Below are positions 8,750 to 16,877 of a DNA stretch of 64,000 bases, piece by piece; within the stretch, counting starts at the first letter, position 1, and the number at the start of each line of letters is the position of its first letter. Source of the DNA: Massilia rhizosphaerae (GTDB lineage: Bacteria > Pseudomonadota > Gammaproteobacteria > Burkholderiales > Burkholderiaceae_D); the NCBI RefSeq assembly GCF_016093545.1, contig NZ_JADKYX010000001.1, positions 62,001 to 126,000 of the forward strand. The letters are read 5' to 3'. Below the pieces are notes generated by a model. It did not search any database. It had not been told where the DNA came from and saw nothing but the letters and a program-made list of their open reading frames with translations. The translations under genes were made by a program, and so were the position numbers.

Positions 8750-9733
8750 TTATTCGCCCACCGACCCCGTGATCGGCAGCACGACGCCGGTGACGTAGCC
8801 CGAGCACACGTTCGAGGCCAGGTAGACGTAGGCCGGCGACAGTTCTTCCGGCTGGGCCGGGCGGCCGAACGTCGTGCTCTGGCCGAACTTGGTGATGTCT
8901 TCCGGCGACTGGTCGGCCGGGTTCAGCGGGGTCCACACGGGGCCCGGCGCGACGGCGTTCACGCGGATGCCCTGGTCCAGCAGGTTCGCCGCGAGCGACA
9001 TCGTGAACGCGTGGATGGCGCCCTTCGTCGTCGAGTAGTCGAGCAGCTTCTTGGAGCCCTTCAGGCCCGTCACGGAGCCCGTGTTGATGATCGCCGCGCC
9101 CCGCTTCATGTAGGGCAGGCAGGCCTTCGCCATGTGGAAGTAGCCGTAGATATTCGTGCGCATCGTCTCGTCGAAGCGGTCTTCCGTCAGGTCGAGCAGC
9201 GATTCGGCGTGTTCCTGGAACGCGGCGTTGTTGACGAGGACGTCGAGGCGGCCCCACTTGGCGACGACCTGGTCGACGGCCTGCTGGCAGAATTCCATGT
9301 CCTTCACGTCGCCCGCGATCGTGATGCATTTCTGGCCTTCCGCCTCGATGTAGCGCTGGGTCTCGGCCGCGTCCTCGTGCTCGTTCAGGTACAGGACCGC
9401 GACGTCGGCGCCTTCGCGCGCGAACAGCAGCGCGACGGCGCGCCCGATGCCGGAATCGCCGCCCGTGACGATGGCGACCTGGCCTGCCAGCTTGCCGCTG
9501 CCCTTGTAGTGCTCGGCCATGAATTTCGGCTTGAGCTCCATCCGGGCTTCCAGGCCCGGCTTCGCCAGGTGCTGGGCGGGGAAGTCGCCGCTGGGCTGGT
9601 GGATGCCCGTTTGCGCCGCATTGCTCCCGTCCTTGCCGCTGCCCGGGTCACCCTTCTGCATGCTGGCGTCATGCTGATCCTGGCGGTTCTGGATCGCCTT
9701 CTGCTTGTTCGCTGCGTCGTCCTGTATTGCCAT
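8750..9733 (-). CDS. SDR family oxidoreductase, general-stress type
   Basis: NAD(P)-dependent short-chain dehydrogenase of 327 aa. Residues 1-75 are a hydrophilic extension rich in Asp/Gln/Lys, typical of the YhdF/YghA-like stress group. The Rossmann motif is TGGDSGIGR, followed by DVKD and NNAA, catalytic Ser in NTGSV, and Tyr/Lys in YSTTKGA. The start at 9733 is set by AAGGAGG seven bases upstream; an earlier in-frame ATG is unsupported. Physiological substrate unknown. It lies 17 bp upstream of ku on the same strand, so it may be cotranscribed with it, which would fit a stationary-phase or desiccation stress unit. Confidence 0.9.
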   Translation of the reverse strand: MAIQDDAANKQKAIQNRQDQHDASMQKGDPGSGKDGSNAAQTGIHQPSGDFPAQHLAKPGLEARMELKPKFMAEHYKGSGKLAGQVAIVTGGDSGIGRAVALLFAREGADVAVLYLNEHEDAAETQRYIEAEGQKCITIAGDVKDMEFCQQAVDQVVAKWGRLDVLVNNAAFQEHAESLLDLTEDRFDETMRTNIYGYFHMAKACLPYMKRGAAIINTGSVTGLKGSKKLLDYSTTKGAIHAFTMSLAANLLDQGIRVNAVAPGPVWTPLNPADQSPEDITKFGQSTTFGRPAQPEELSPAYVYLASNVCSGYVTGVVLPITGSVGE

Positions 9734-9881
9734 GGTGCCCTCCTTGTGCATGATTCCGCCAGTATTCCCGGCCGCCGGCGGCGCTGACGGTGCGCTTCCA
9801 CACATTGCGAGCATTTGCTAGGCGTTACAGGTGCTTTGTGGCAAACTTGTTAGCGTAACAAAGGATTTCAGGGGGTGGATC

Positions 9882-11339
9882 ATGATGCACGAGAGCGAAG
9901 GTGAAGCAGGGCGGACCGGGGTGTATCTGAGTCCGGTGGCGCAGCGTCGTGCCGAGTTCGGGGAGGCGTGCGGGTCGATGTTCGTGCGCCTGCACCTGGC
10001 CGACAGCGCCGACGTCGCAGCGAGCCTGCTGGCGCGCGCGCAGCCGGACCTGCTCGTCATCGACCTCGACCGCTTCGAGCCCAGCATCGACGCCGACGCG
10101 CTGGGCGACCTCGTCGAGCGCCGGGCCGGCCTGCCCATCCTGCTGCTGTGTCCGTTCGCCGGCGCCGCCTGGTTGCCCGCGCTGATGACCCGCGGACCGC
10201 TGAACTACGCCGTCACGCCCCTCGACGCCGCCGCGCTGCGTGCGGCCGTCGGCGCGCGCCTGGCTTCGCCGGAGGCACAGTCCGGCGACGCGTCCCACCT
10301 GCGCGCCCTGGTCGACCTGCGCGCCCGTGTGCAGGCCGCGGTGGACGAGGCGGAGGATGCGCACCACTTGGCCGAATCGCTGTGCGCCGCGCTGTGCGCG
10401 TGGCCGGGCGTGCTGCACGCCGGCGTGTTCCTGCTCCGCGACGGCAACGATTTGCAGCTGGCCGCGCAACAGGGGCCCGACGGCCTGCTGCTCGGCGCGC
10501 TGCTGCAGCGCACCGACCGCCTGCTGCAGGCGCCACTGCGTCACGCGTTTCCGGGCCTGCTGGCGGCGGCCGGCGGCAGCGCCGTTCTCATCGAGGCGCC
10601 GGAACAGTCGGGCGAACCCGCGCTGGCGGACGGCTTGCGCGCGCACGGCGTCGCGATGGTGCTGGGCCTGCCGATTCCGCCGGACGGTCCCGGCGCCCCG
10701 CGCGGCGCCTTGTCGCTGCTGTTCGGGGCGGCGCGCGAGTTCGGCGCCGACGAGTGGGCGACCCTGGTTGACGTCGCGCGCATGGCCGCGCTGGGCCTGC
10801 GCCTCGCGGCCATGGCGGAGGAAAACGACCAGCTGCTGGCGCGCCTGACATACCTCTCGACGACGGATGCGCTGACCGGCGTGGCCAACCGCCGCCACGG
10901 CGAGGAATTGCTGGAGAAGGAAATCAAGCGCGCGCGCCGCTACCGCGTGCCGCTCGCGCTGCTGTCGTTCGACATCGACCGTTTCAAGGCGGTCAACGAC
11001 ACCTACGGCTATCCCGTCGGCGACGTGGCGCTGCGCACCGTGGCCGACACCGCGCGCGCCGTGCTGCGCGCCAGCGACATCCTGGTGCGCTCGGGCGGCG
11101 AGGAATTCCACATCATCGCGCCGCATACGAGCGCCATCGACGGCCTCAGGATGGCGGAAAAGGTGCGCGTGGCGATCGAGCAGGCCGACATCCCCGGCTG
11201 CGACCACGTGACGGTGAGCCTCGGCGTGGCCCAGCTGGGCGAGCAGGAGAGCGGCGACTCGCTGACGCAGCGCACCGACGCCGCCCTCGCGCGCGCCAAG
11301 CGGTCCGGCCGCAACTGCGTCGAACTGGCGATGCAGTGA
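9882..11339 (+). CDS. Diguanylate cyclase with receiver-like and GAF-like regions
   Basis: Protein of 485 aa that should make cyclic di-GMP. Residues 20-130 look like a degenerate receiver (LLVIDLDRF), 140-300 like a GAF sensor, and 320-485 are a GGDEF domain. The active-site motif is GGEEF. RASD lies five residues before it, matching the product-inhibition I-site RxxD, so the enzyme is probably catalytically competent and feedback-inhibited. The start was chosen at ATG 9882, behind GGGGGTGG; the frame extends to 9831. It is divergent from the SDR gene across 148 bp. Confidence 0.92.
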   Translation: MMHESEGEAGRTGVYLSPVAQRRAEFGEACGSMFVRLHLADSADVAASLLARAQPDLLVIDLDRFEPSIDADALGDLVERRAGLPILLLCPFAGAAWLPALMTRGPLNYAVTPLDAAALRAAVGARLASPEAQSGDASHLRALVDLRARVQAAVDEAEDAHHLAESLCAALCAWPGVLHAGVFLLRDGNDLQLAAQQGPDGLLLGALLQRTDRLLQAPLRHAFPGLLAAAGGSAVLIEAPEQSGEPALADGLRAHGVAMVLGLPIPPDGPGAPRGALSLLFGAAREFGADEWATLVDVARMAALGLRLAAMAEENDQLLARLTYLSTTDALTGVANRRHGEELLEKEIKRARRYRVPLALLSFDIDRFKAVNDTYGYPVGDVALRTVADTARAVLRASDILVRSGGEEFHIIAPHTSAIDGLRMAEKVRVAIEQADIPGCDHVTVSLGVAQLGEQESGDSLTQRTDAALARAKRSGRNCVELAMQ

Positions 11340-11497
11340 GCGATTGCGAGCAGCGCCACCCTTGCGTGAGCTCAGCGGCCGTCGCTTTTTGCGCACAGCC
11401 AATGCCCGGGATGCCCTCGCACGACACGACTCGTGATTGCAAGCAAATCCCAGCTGTGGCAGGATGGAACCAAGGTTTCAGGAAAAAGGTGGATATC

Positions 11498-11689
11498 ATG
11501 CCGCGCCCCAGCACTCTCATTATCTTGTTGTCAACCGTCGTCCTGGTGGCCCTCGGCTTCGCCGCCGCCGCACCGGCCGGCATCGCCCTGGCGCTGACGT
11601 TCGAACTGGCCGCGGTCAAGCGCGCCGCCGACCGCGAGCGCGCCCTGCGTCCGGCCCGCGTCGCCCGCCCGCTGCGCCGCCGCCGCTGA
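11498..11689 (+). CDS. Small membrane protein
   Basis: A 63-aa protein starting MPRPSTLIILLST. It has a hydrophobic stretch over residues 6-36, probably one or two helices, and ends in an Arg-rich tail (RPLRRRR). AGGTGG lies six bases upstream of the ATG. The frame is open further upstream to 11336, but that part lacks an SD and has unlike composition. Function unknown. Confidence 0.6.
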   Translation: MPRPSTLIILLSTVVLVALGFAAAAPAGIALALTFELAAVKRAADRERALRPARVARPLRRRR

Positions 11690-11828
11690 GCGGCGTCCGC
11701 CGCGGTCCGCCGTGCCGACCGGTCCTTGCGACCGGCCGGGCAGGCGGACGTCCCCGTGCCTCTTCCCTGGCCGCCATGCGCGGCCGTCTGCCGGCGTCGC
11801 TCTCCCGGCATCTCGTCCGCGCCTCGGC

Positions 11829-12461
11829 TCACGCCTGCTTGCGTGTCCCGTCCTGGCGCTTGGACGGTTCGCCCAGGCGGATCGGCGCCGCCTTGTCCGG
11901 GTACAGTGCGCGCACGCCTTCATAGGCCTGGGCGACGGCCGCCATGTCGGCCGCTTCATTCCCCGTCATCGTCAGCGTGCGCGTGACGTCGATGATCTTC
12001 CTGCCGTAGTCGAACGAGACGAGCAGCACCGGCACGTCGGCGGCCAGCGCGATGCGGTAGAAGCCGCTCTTCCAGTGCGGACGGTAGCTGCGCGTGCCTT
12101 CCGGCGTGATGGCCAGCCAGAACCATTTCGACGCGCGCATCGTCTGCGCGAGGCGCACGATCGCGCCCTGCGGCGAGCTGCGGTCGACGGCGACGCCGCC
12201 CCAGTAGCGCATGACGGGGCCCATCGGGCCGCGGAACAGCGAATCCTTGGCGAGCCAGCGGAACTGCAGGCCGAGGGCCCACTTGGCCAGCAGGCCGACG
12301 AAGAAATCCCAGTTCGACGTGTGCGGATACACGACGGCGATGCCGTGCGGGCCGGGCAGGGGCTTGAAGTACAAGTTCCAGCCGATCGCGTTCAGCATGC
12401 GCAGGGCGGTGCGCTGGCCCCAGGTCGGCATTGCCTCGGGGCGCATCAGGTATTCGTCCAT
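11829..12461 (-). CDS. 1-acylglycerol-3-phosphate acyltransferase family protein
   Basis: PlsC-like glycerolipid acyltransferase of 210 aa from the ATG at 12461, which is preceded by GGAG. The catalytic HX4D motif is HTSNWD, and the substrate-binding PEGTRS motif lies further on, with FRWLAKDSLF between them. Members transfer acyl groups to lysophospholipids at the inner membrane. The frame is open to 12590, but that region overlaps the promoter of the divergent arsC-like gene, so the shorter start is preferred. Substrate not predictable. Confidence 0.87.
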   Translation of the reverse strand: MDEYLMRPEAMPTWGQRTALRMLNAIGWNLYFKPLPGPHGIAVVYPHTSNWDFFVGLLAKWALGLQFRWLAKDSLFRGPMGPVMRYWGGVAVDRSSPQGAIVRLAQTMRASKWFWLAITPEGTRSYRPHWKSGFYRIALAADVPVLLVSFDYGRKIIDVTRTLTMTGNEAADMAAVAQAYEGVRALYPDKAAPIRLGEPSKRQDGTRKQA

Positions 12462-12618
12462 GGTGTCTCCATACGGGCCGTCTCCGAGCAATATCGATTG
12501 CGTCTCGGAAAGCAAGCCGGGCATTTTATAGCGCTGCCAGGCACCGGACAAGCGAAAAAACTGGAAGCGTTGCGGTCCCGTCGGTATCATCCTTGCCTCT
12601 CAATCAAGGATTTTCAAG

Positions 12619-12966
12619 ATGGACATCACGATTTTTCACAATGCCCGCTGCGGCACGTCGCGCACGACCCTGGAAGCGATCCGCGCCAGCGGCGCCGAAC
12701 CGCGCGTGGTCGACTATCTGGCGCAGCCGCCGGCGCGGGACGATCTGAAGGACATGATCGCCCGTGCGGGCTTGACGGTGCGCGAGGCGGTGCGCAGCAA
12801 GGAAGCCCTGTTCACGGAACTCGGCCTGGACGACCCGGCGACGACCGACGACGCGCTGCTGGACGCCATGGTCGCCCATCCCATCCTCATCAACCGTCCG
12901 TTCGTCGTGACACCGAAGGGCGTGCGGCTGTGCCGGCCGTCGGAGCTGGTGCGCGAGATATTGTAA
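12619..12966 (+). CDS. ArsC family (glutaredoxin-type) reductase
   Basis: A 115-aa thioredoxin-fold protein starting MDITIFHNARCGTSR. Cys11 is the catalytic cysteine of glutaredoxin-dependent arsenate reductases. HPILINRPFVVT holds the conserved Arg that contacts the oxyanion. No ars operon genes are nearby, so it may be one of the many stand-alone ArsC/YffB-like proteins rather than a true arsenate detoxifier. Divergent from the acyltransferase gene across 157 bp. Confidence 0.9.
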   Translation: MDITIFHNARCGTSRTTLEAIRASGAEPRVVDYLAQPPARDDLKDMIARAGLTVREAVRSKEALFTELGLDDPATTDDALLDAMVAHPILINRPFVVTPKGVRLCRPSELVREIL

Positions 12967-13097
12967 AACGCCTGGCAGAAGCCTCTGGTTTCTCTGGAGG
13001 TCACAGCTGGGTACACTGGGCTGGTCCGGTCGTGCGCTGTCGGGGCAGGAGCGGACACAGCAACACCGTGTTTGATTGATCTGTGAGGGAACCTGAG

Positions 13098-13421
13098 ATG
13101 ACTCCAGCCGAGTTTGTAACGCACTGGCGGATCGAAAAGGACGAGTTGCTCGATTTATTCATGGGGACCGGTAGTGAAGCATTGGTCTCGCAAAAAATCT
13201 CATCGATGGGCCTTAGCGAACAGCAGACGGTCGTACTACGTGACGTGCTGAACCTGGTTTTAACCGAGACGTTTTACACCCTACTACTTGGCCTCGATGG
13301 CGTTGCGAGCATCGGCGGCGTCCAACATAGCTATCGTGTGCTCGATGAGGACGGTGATCTCCTTTGTGGTGATGGCCGCGTCGAGACTGAAGCGTACGCC
13401 CAGTTACACGCTGACGGCTAG
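13098..13421 (+). CDS. Hypothetical acidic protein, possible orphan immunity gene
   Basis: A 107-aa soluble protein starting MTPAEFVTHWRIEKDELL with GAGGGA upstream. No signal peptide or membrane segment. The middle is hydrophobic (TFYTLLLGLDGVASIGG) and the tail acidic. Base composition drops here, marking the edge of the accessory island. Size, acidity and its position among IS debris and an immunity-like pseudogene resemble polymorphic-toxin immunity proteins. That role is a guess from context; I do not recognise the family. Confidence 0.65.
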   Translation: MTPAEFVTHWRIEKDELLDLFMGTGSEALVSQKISSMGLSEQQTVVLRDVLNLVLTETFYTLLLGLDGVASIGGVQHSYRVLDEDGDLLCGDGRVETEAYAQLHADG

Positions 13422-13440
13422 CGAACGGCCGCTTCGGATC

Positions 13441-13455
13441 CAGGCCGTGTAAAAA
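13441..13455 (+). repeat. IS1182-type terminal repeat, isolated copy
   Basis: AGGCCGTGTAAAAAC here matches AGGCTGTGTAAAAAC at 15521-15535 at 14 of 15 positions, in the same orientation. The second copy begins an IS1182-family 5' end, so this is probably an orphan element end. Confidence 0.5.
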
Positions 13456-13554
13456 CAAAGGCAGAACGCTGGGCCTCTAGAACCTGGTTGAGATTAGTTT
13501 CAGCACGCGACGGGCGCCCCAGTCGCGCCACACCTTCTTCTCAGTCTTCCAGGC

Positions 13555-14685
13555 AAGGTGATCAAAATAATTGCCCGGAGTGGGCCATATAGTTGTCGAG
13601 TCCCGTTTGATCGTAAATGCGTTTGACGAATAATTCTGGGCGCGTTTTCTGCCATTCCTTGAGCGCCAGGATGGGCGTTTTACTACCGATGGCGCGTTGT
13701 GGGATGTGGTGGTTGTACAGCTTCAAATAGTTCAGCAAAGTGACTTGCAGGTCGGCCCGGCTATCGAAACGGGTCTGCTGCAGTAATTCGTTGATGCGCC
13801 CGTTGAAGCGCTCAACCATGCCATTGGTTTGTGGGTGGCGCGGCGGTGCCAGACGATGCTCGGCAGGCAAGGCTGCGCAGGCCACGTCGAATGCGTGTTT
13901 GCCGCTGGGCTTCTTGTCTTTGGTGGTGAAGCGGTCGGTGAATTGCGAGCCGTTGTCCGTGAGGATTTTGCTGATCTTGATCGGCGAAGCCAACTTTAGA
14001 CGGCGCAGGAAATCGACGCTGCTGGTCTCGGTCATGTCGCTGTAGATGTGCATGAAGACCCAGCGCGTGGCGCGGTCGATAGCGACGAACAGGTAGCGGC
14101 GTGAGGTCTCGTCCGGCATCTGCGGCAGGTACTTGATGTCGATGTGGATGAATCCCGGCTCGTAGTCCTTAAAGGTCTTCTTCGGTCCGATTGTTTCGCC
14201 CTCGGACTTCGGGATTACATCCTCCAGGCGCGCCATGCGTTCGCGCTTGAGCAGACGGGCGATGCCGGATCTCGACACATCGGCATTGATGTATTGTTTT
14301 GTGACGAACAGCAGGTCGTCGAGTGGCAGGTAGAGCGACTGGCGCAGTGCCAGGACGATGGCTTCCTGCGCCGCGCTCAGGGTCGTATGCAGCGTGTGCG
14401 CACGGTGGGAGCGGTCTTGCACATCCTCGCGGCCCAGCCACTTTTGTGCCGTTGCCCGCGTGACGTTGAAGACCTTGGCCGCTTCCCTGGAAGAGAGGCC
14501 GGAATCCTTGATCTCCTGTCGAATTTTCGGGGTGGTACGGGCTTGCGGGTGAATGCGTGAACTCATGCTGCCAACTGCTCCTGGTGCGATTGAATGCCGG
14601 GACTGCTGAACCCAGCAATCAACTCGCCGAGCATAGCCTTTGCACGAAACAAAGGCCAGCTACGGCGTGGAACATGATCACACGA
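13555..14685 (-). mobile_element. IS481-family insertion sequence
   Basis: Element carrying one transposase gene. Candidate terminal inverted repeats share GTGATCA: left at 13558-13564, overlapping the transposase stop codon, and right at 14675-14681 as TGATCAC. Flanking target duplications could not be fixed, so the outer ends are approximate. Confidence 0.65.
13562..14566 (-). CDS. IS481 family transposase
   Basis: Intact 334-aa transposase. Residues 10-60 form a helix-turn-helix (SSREAAKVFNVTRATAQKW). Residues 130-290 form an rve-type DDE core: first Asp in HIDIKYLP, second in LTDNGSQF, and the Glu in NGMVERFNGR. Length and layout are normal for IS481. No frameshift is seen, so the element may still be active. 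Start at ATG 14566. Confidence 0.93.
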   Translation of the reverse strand: MSSRIHPQARTTPKIRQEIKDSGLSSREAAKVFNVTRATAQKWLGREDVQDRSHRAHTLHTTLSAAQEAIVLALRQSLYLPLDDLLFVTKQYINADVSRSGIARLLKRERMARLEDVIPKSEGETIGPKKTFKDYEPGFIHIDIKYLPQMPDETSRRYLFVAIDRATRWVFMHIYSDMTETSSVDFLRRLKLASPIKISKILTDNGSQFTDRFTTKDKKPSGKHAFDVACAALPAEHRLAPPRHPQTNGMVERFNGRINELLQQTRFDSRADLQVTLLNYLKLYNHHIPQRAIGSKTPILALKEWQKTRPELFVKRIYDQTGLDNYMAHSGQLF

Positions 14686-14690
14686 AACTA

Positions 14691-14869
14691 AACAGTTACT
14701 TGCGGGATGAGGATGATCGCGTTCAATCTTGAGTTTAAGAAACGCTGCGGCAGAACTTAAAAGATTTCCCGATAGAAATAACGTTCATTTGCTGAATTAT
14801 TCTCAAGCCCCACTATCGGCCCTGATGCGCACATTTTCAGGGTTAAAATTTAGCGAAAAAGGAGGTTGT
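14691..14869 (+). other. IS flank and leader of the next small gene
   Basis: AT-richer sequence between the IS right end and the gene at 14870. It is open in the downstream frame from 14729 but has no SD there. Apart from the AAAGGAGG at 14857-14864 I see no recognisable element. Confidence 0.4.
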
Positions 14870-15115
14870 ATGACTGCCAAAGATGAGTACGAACGTATGG
14901 GTAAATTCATCTATGGCGCATGCCGTCATGGAGGCAATGTGGCGGATGTCCACAACTGGATGGCCGACGATCTTGGGGTTGCACGTCCAGATATGAGTGA
15001 GGATACTGTGCCAGCTGGTCTGTACACCGCATTTTTTTCCAAATACGTCAGCGACGACGAATTTCAGGCGAATTTCGAGCGCTTTGTGGAAACATTAAAG
15101 GCTCGCAACGCATGA
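14870..15115 (+). CDS. Hypothetical small acidic protein
   Basis: An 81-aa soluble protein (MTAKDEYERMGKFIYG...) with a very strong SD, AAAGGAGG, five bases before the ATG. It is rich in Asp/Glu/Phe/Tyr, with no signal peptide or membrane segment. Lower GC than the chromosomal genes around the island. Family not recognised. The setting among a frameshifted immunity-like gene and IS remnants makes an immunity or antitoxin role possible, but nothing in the sequence shows it. Confidence 0.65.
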   Translation: MTAKDEYERMGKFIYGACRHGGNVADVHNWMADDLGVARPDMSEDTVPAGLYTAFFSKYVSDDEFQANFERFVETLKARNA

Positions 15116-15121
15116 CGGCTT

Positions 15122-15515
15122 CTATAAGGAGTACTCCTCAGCGGTTATTGCTAACTCCTTTATCCAATGCACAGGAACAATGACCATTCGCTCCGCTTTC
15201 AGCGACTGCTTGCCTTCCATATTCAGATCGATTTCGATGCGATCATCGACCTACGTATTGACTGGCCACCGCGATAGCGCCCGAACGCTTGGTCATCGCG
15301 TTCGATGTACAGGCCGTCCGGGCCAAGACGTCTGTCTTGCACGTCGGTTTGCAGAGGATACTGAAGCATTAGATATTCCGCAGTTTGCCCTTCATCCGCT
15401 TGGAATGCCAAATCACCATGGCATCGCCTCCCGAACGACACCTTGTTCTTGGCAAGCTCGTTATTAATCTTCTTAGCTCTCTCGTACCTCGTGATTTATC
15501 GAAACGTCTGCTTCT
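15122..15515 (-). pseudogene. Imm10-like immunity gene, frameshifted
   Basis: On the minus strand one frame reads from about 15515 through AEYLMLQYPLQTDVQDRRLG and GLYIERDDQAFGRY to about 15260. A second frame then continues the sense, beginning VDDRIEIDLNMEGKQ and ending ITAEEYSL at stop 15122-15124. The pattern of LMLQ, D-QD-LG and ERDDQ resembles, from memory, the Imm10 family of polymorphic-toxin immunity proteins. A single indel near 15250-15260 explains the break. No upstream start with an SD is visible because the IS1182-type end abuts it. The family call needs a profile search. Confidence 0.5.
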
Positions 15516-15520
15516 GGGCC

Positions 15521-15713
15521 AGGCTGTGTAAAAACTTAGGTCCAGGTAAACGGAACCGGCCCGGTAAACGTTGAGCAAGTACCTCATCAATACGGATGCG
15601 ACATGAAGCGCTTTATCGAAGGCGAGGATCGAGGACAAGGTACGCCGCTGCCCGAGCTCCTGGACGATGATGTAGCTGAGGACAATCCAGCTTTTAGCAA
15701 TCTCTTAGAGTGA
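15521..15713 (+). mobile_element. IS1182-family 5' remnant
   Basis: Begins with the terminal repeat AGGCTGTGTAAAAAC. It continues to an ATG at 15603 whose product MKRFIEGEDRGQGTPLPELL is the typical IS1182 transposase N-terminus. After 29 residues (through AEDNP) the similarity stops and a TGA follows at 15711-15713. Only the left end of the element survives. Confidence 0.75.
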
Positions 15714-15728
15714 ACCGTAGGAGGGAAC

Positions 15729-16124
15729 TTGATAATTCGACATGCATCCTGTAGCTGTGGCCAACTGTCGGCCCGCGCCACTGGCGAACCTGTTCGCATT
15801 TCGGTCTGTCACTGTCTGGCTTGTCAGCGCCGCACGGGCAGCGTCTTCGGCCAGCAAGCGAGGTTCCTGCGTGAGGACGTGACCGTCACCGGTGAATCGA
15901 CCGAGTACGCCCGCGTGGGGGACGAGGGGCCGGGCGCCAGGTTCCATTTCTGCCCGCAATGTGGCTCGACGGTGTACTACGACATCGTGGGGTTGGAGGA
16001 CTACCTGGCCATTCCCGTAGGCGCTTTTGCCGATCCGGACTTTCCACCCCCGACGGTTTCCGTGTATGAGGAGCGGATGCACAAGTGGGTAGTACCTCCT
16101 GCGGACGCTGAACACATTCCCTGA
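15729..16124 (+). CDS. GFA family (CENP-V/GFA zinc-binding) protein
   Basis: A 131-aa protein with the glutathione-dependent formaldehyde-activating fold. Zinc ligands are visible as CSCG near residue 8, CHCLAC near residue 27 and CPQCGS near residue 75. It starts at TTG 15729, supported by AGGAGGG six bases upstream; the first Met inside the frame is far downstream in the fold. Family members bind thiol adducts, and the substrate here is unknown. It sits directly after the IS1182 remnant. Confidence 0.88.
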   Translation: MIIRHASCSCGQLSARATGEPVRISVCHCLACQRRTGSVFGQQARFLREDVTVTGESTEYARVGDEGPGARFHFCPQCGSTVYYDIVGLEDYLAIPVGAFADPDFPPPTVSVYEERMHKWVVPPADAEHIP

Positions 16125-16243
16125 CATTGTTGGCGCACCTTTGGAGGCACGTAGCCGCCGTGTGATGGTGCTCGGGGCGATAGTGTGAGGAGCTCCGGCT
16201 ATAGGATAGAAGCAGACATTGCATTGCCAGTTCGAATAGGGAG

Positions 16244-16423
16244 ATGCATTTGAAACATAACCACTCTCTGTATTTGCTCATGCTTGCATCTGCAAGCCCG
16301 CTGGCTTATGCGCACGGAGAGGAAGTTCTAACGTCGATCTACGCCGAGCTTGCGTCGATTGTGCTATGCGTCACGTTGTTATTCATTTGGCGCCGAGCGA
16401 AGCTTTATCGTGTGATTGGCGTG
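16244..16423 (+). pseudogene. Small membrane protein gene truncated by IS remnant
   Basis: Starts MHLKHNHSLYLLMLASASPLAYAHGEE, a clear signal peptide (after AYA). A transmembrane segment ELASIVLCVTLLFIW follows, then KLYRVIGV. At about nt 16423 the frame runs into antisense IS1182 sequence, so the remaining C-terminal half is lost. The intact relative would be a short secreted/membrane protein of unknown function. Confidence 0.6.
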
Positions 16424-16810
16424 GTTCCGTACGGATGCTCGACCGTGGAGCGTCGGATCCGCATGGCGTCAGGGCTTTGTTCGAGGCACGTCTGCATATC
16501 CTCAAGTACGGCCTGGTGCTCCCAGCGCGTTACTCGCCGATTCGTGCTCGGAGTGCACTTTTCCTTGAGTGGGCATCCATGCCTGGCCTGCCGGACAACG
16601 GTACTCGTTCTTTTGCGGATCGTAAATGAAATCCGCCTTGTCGAATCGCCCGTCGGCCTTGGCGCCAGAGGTCTTCGTCGGTGGCACCAGCACAAAGATT
16701 CCGACCTCGTGACATGCGAGGATTTCTTCACCCTTGAAATAGCCGCGGTCGGCAATAGCGGTCAGTATGGGCGTGCCGATCACCGTGCGCGCCTTCTTGG
16801 CCATACCGGA
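16424..16810 (-). pseudogene. IS1182 family transposase, C-terminal fragment
   Basis: On the minus strand, nt 16804-16550 encode GTPILTAIADRGYFKGEEIL and ADFIYDPQKNEYRCPAGQ. A second frame covering nt 16600-16424 encodes HGCPLKEKCTPS, RRVTRWEHQAVL and RRSTVEHPYGT. These are consecutive parts of the IS1182 DDE domain and its Cys motif. At least one frameshift joins them, and both transposase ends are missing. Confidence 0.82.
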
Positions 16811-16819
16811 CACGCGCCT

Positions 16820-16852
16820 GAAAGCGCACGGACCACTTGTCCGTGCGCTTTC
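16820..16852 (-). terminator. Strong hairpin downstream of the YidC-like gene
   Basis: GAAAGCGCACGGAC and its exact complement form a 14-bp stem with a 5-nt loop (cactt). It lies 25 nt beyond the YidC-like stop codon in its reading direction. The expected U tract is missing, so it may be a terminator of modest efficiency or an mRNA 3'-end stabiliser. Confidence 0.5.
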
Positions 16853-16877
16853 AACGACTTTCCGATCAGCGCTGCCG

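Noticed and set aside
11336..11497. Longer N-terminus for the 63-aa membrane protein
   Set aside because: The extension lacks an SD and differs in composition, while ATG 11498 has a good SD and starts the hydrophobic segment.
13442..14690. Integrative element with attachment sites around the island
   Set aside because: No integrase or tRNA gene and no long direct repeat flank the region; IS activity alone explains the debris.
15180..15467. Plus-strand open frame of 95 codons
   Set aside because: No SD or recognisable motif, and the opposite strand carries the immunity-like sequence.
16405..16755. Independent small minus-strand gene
   Set aside because: Its sequence is the C-terminal part of an IS1182 transposase in a shifted frame.
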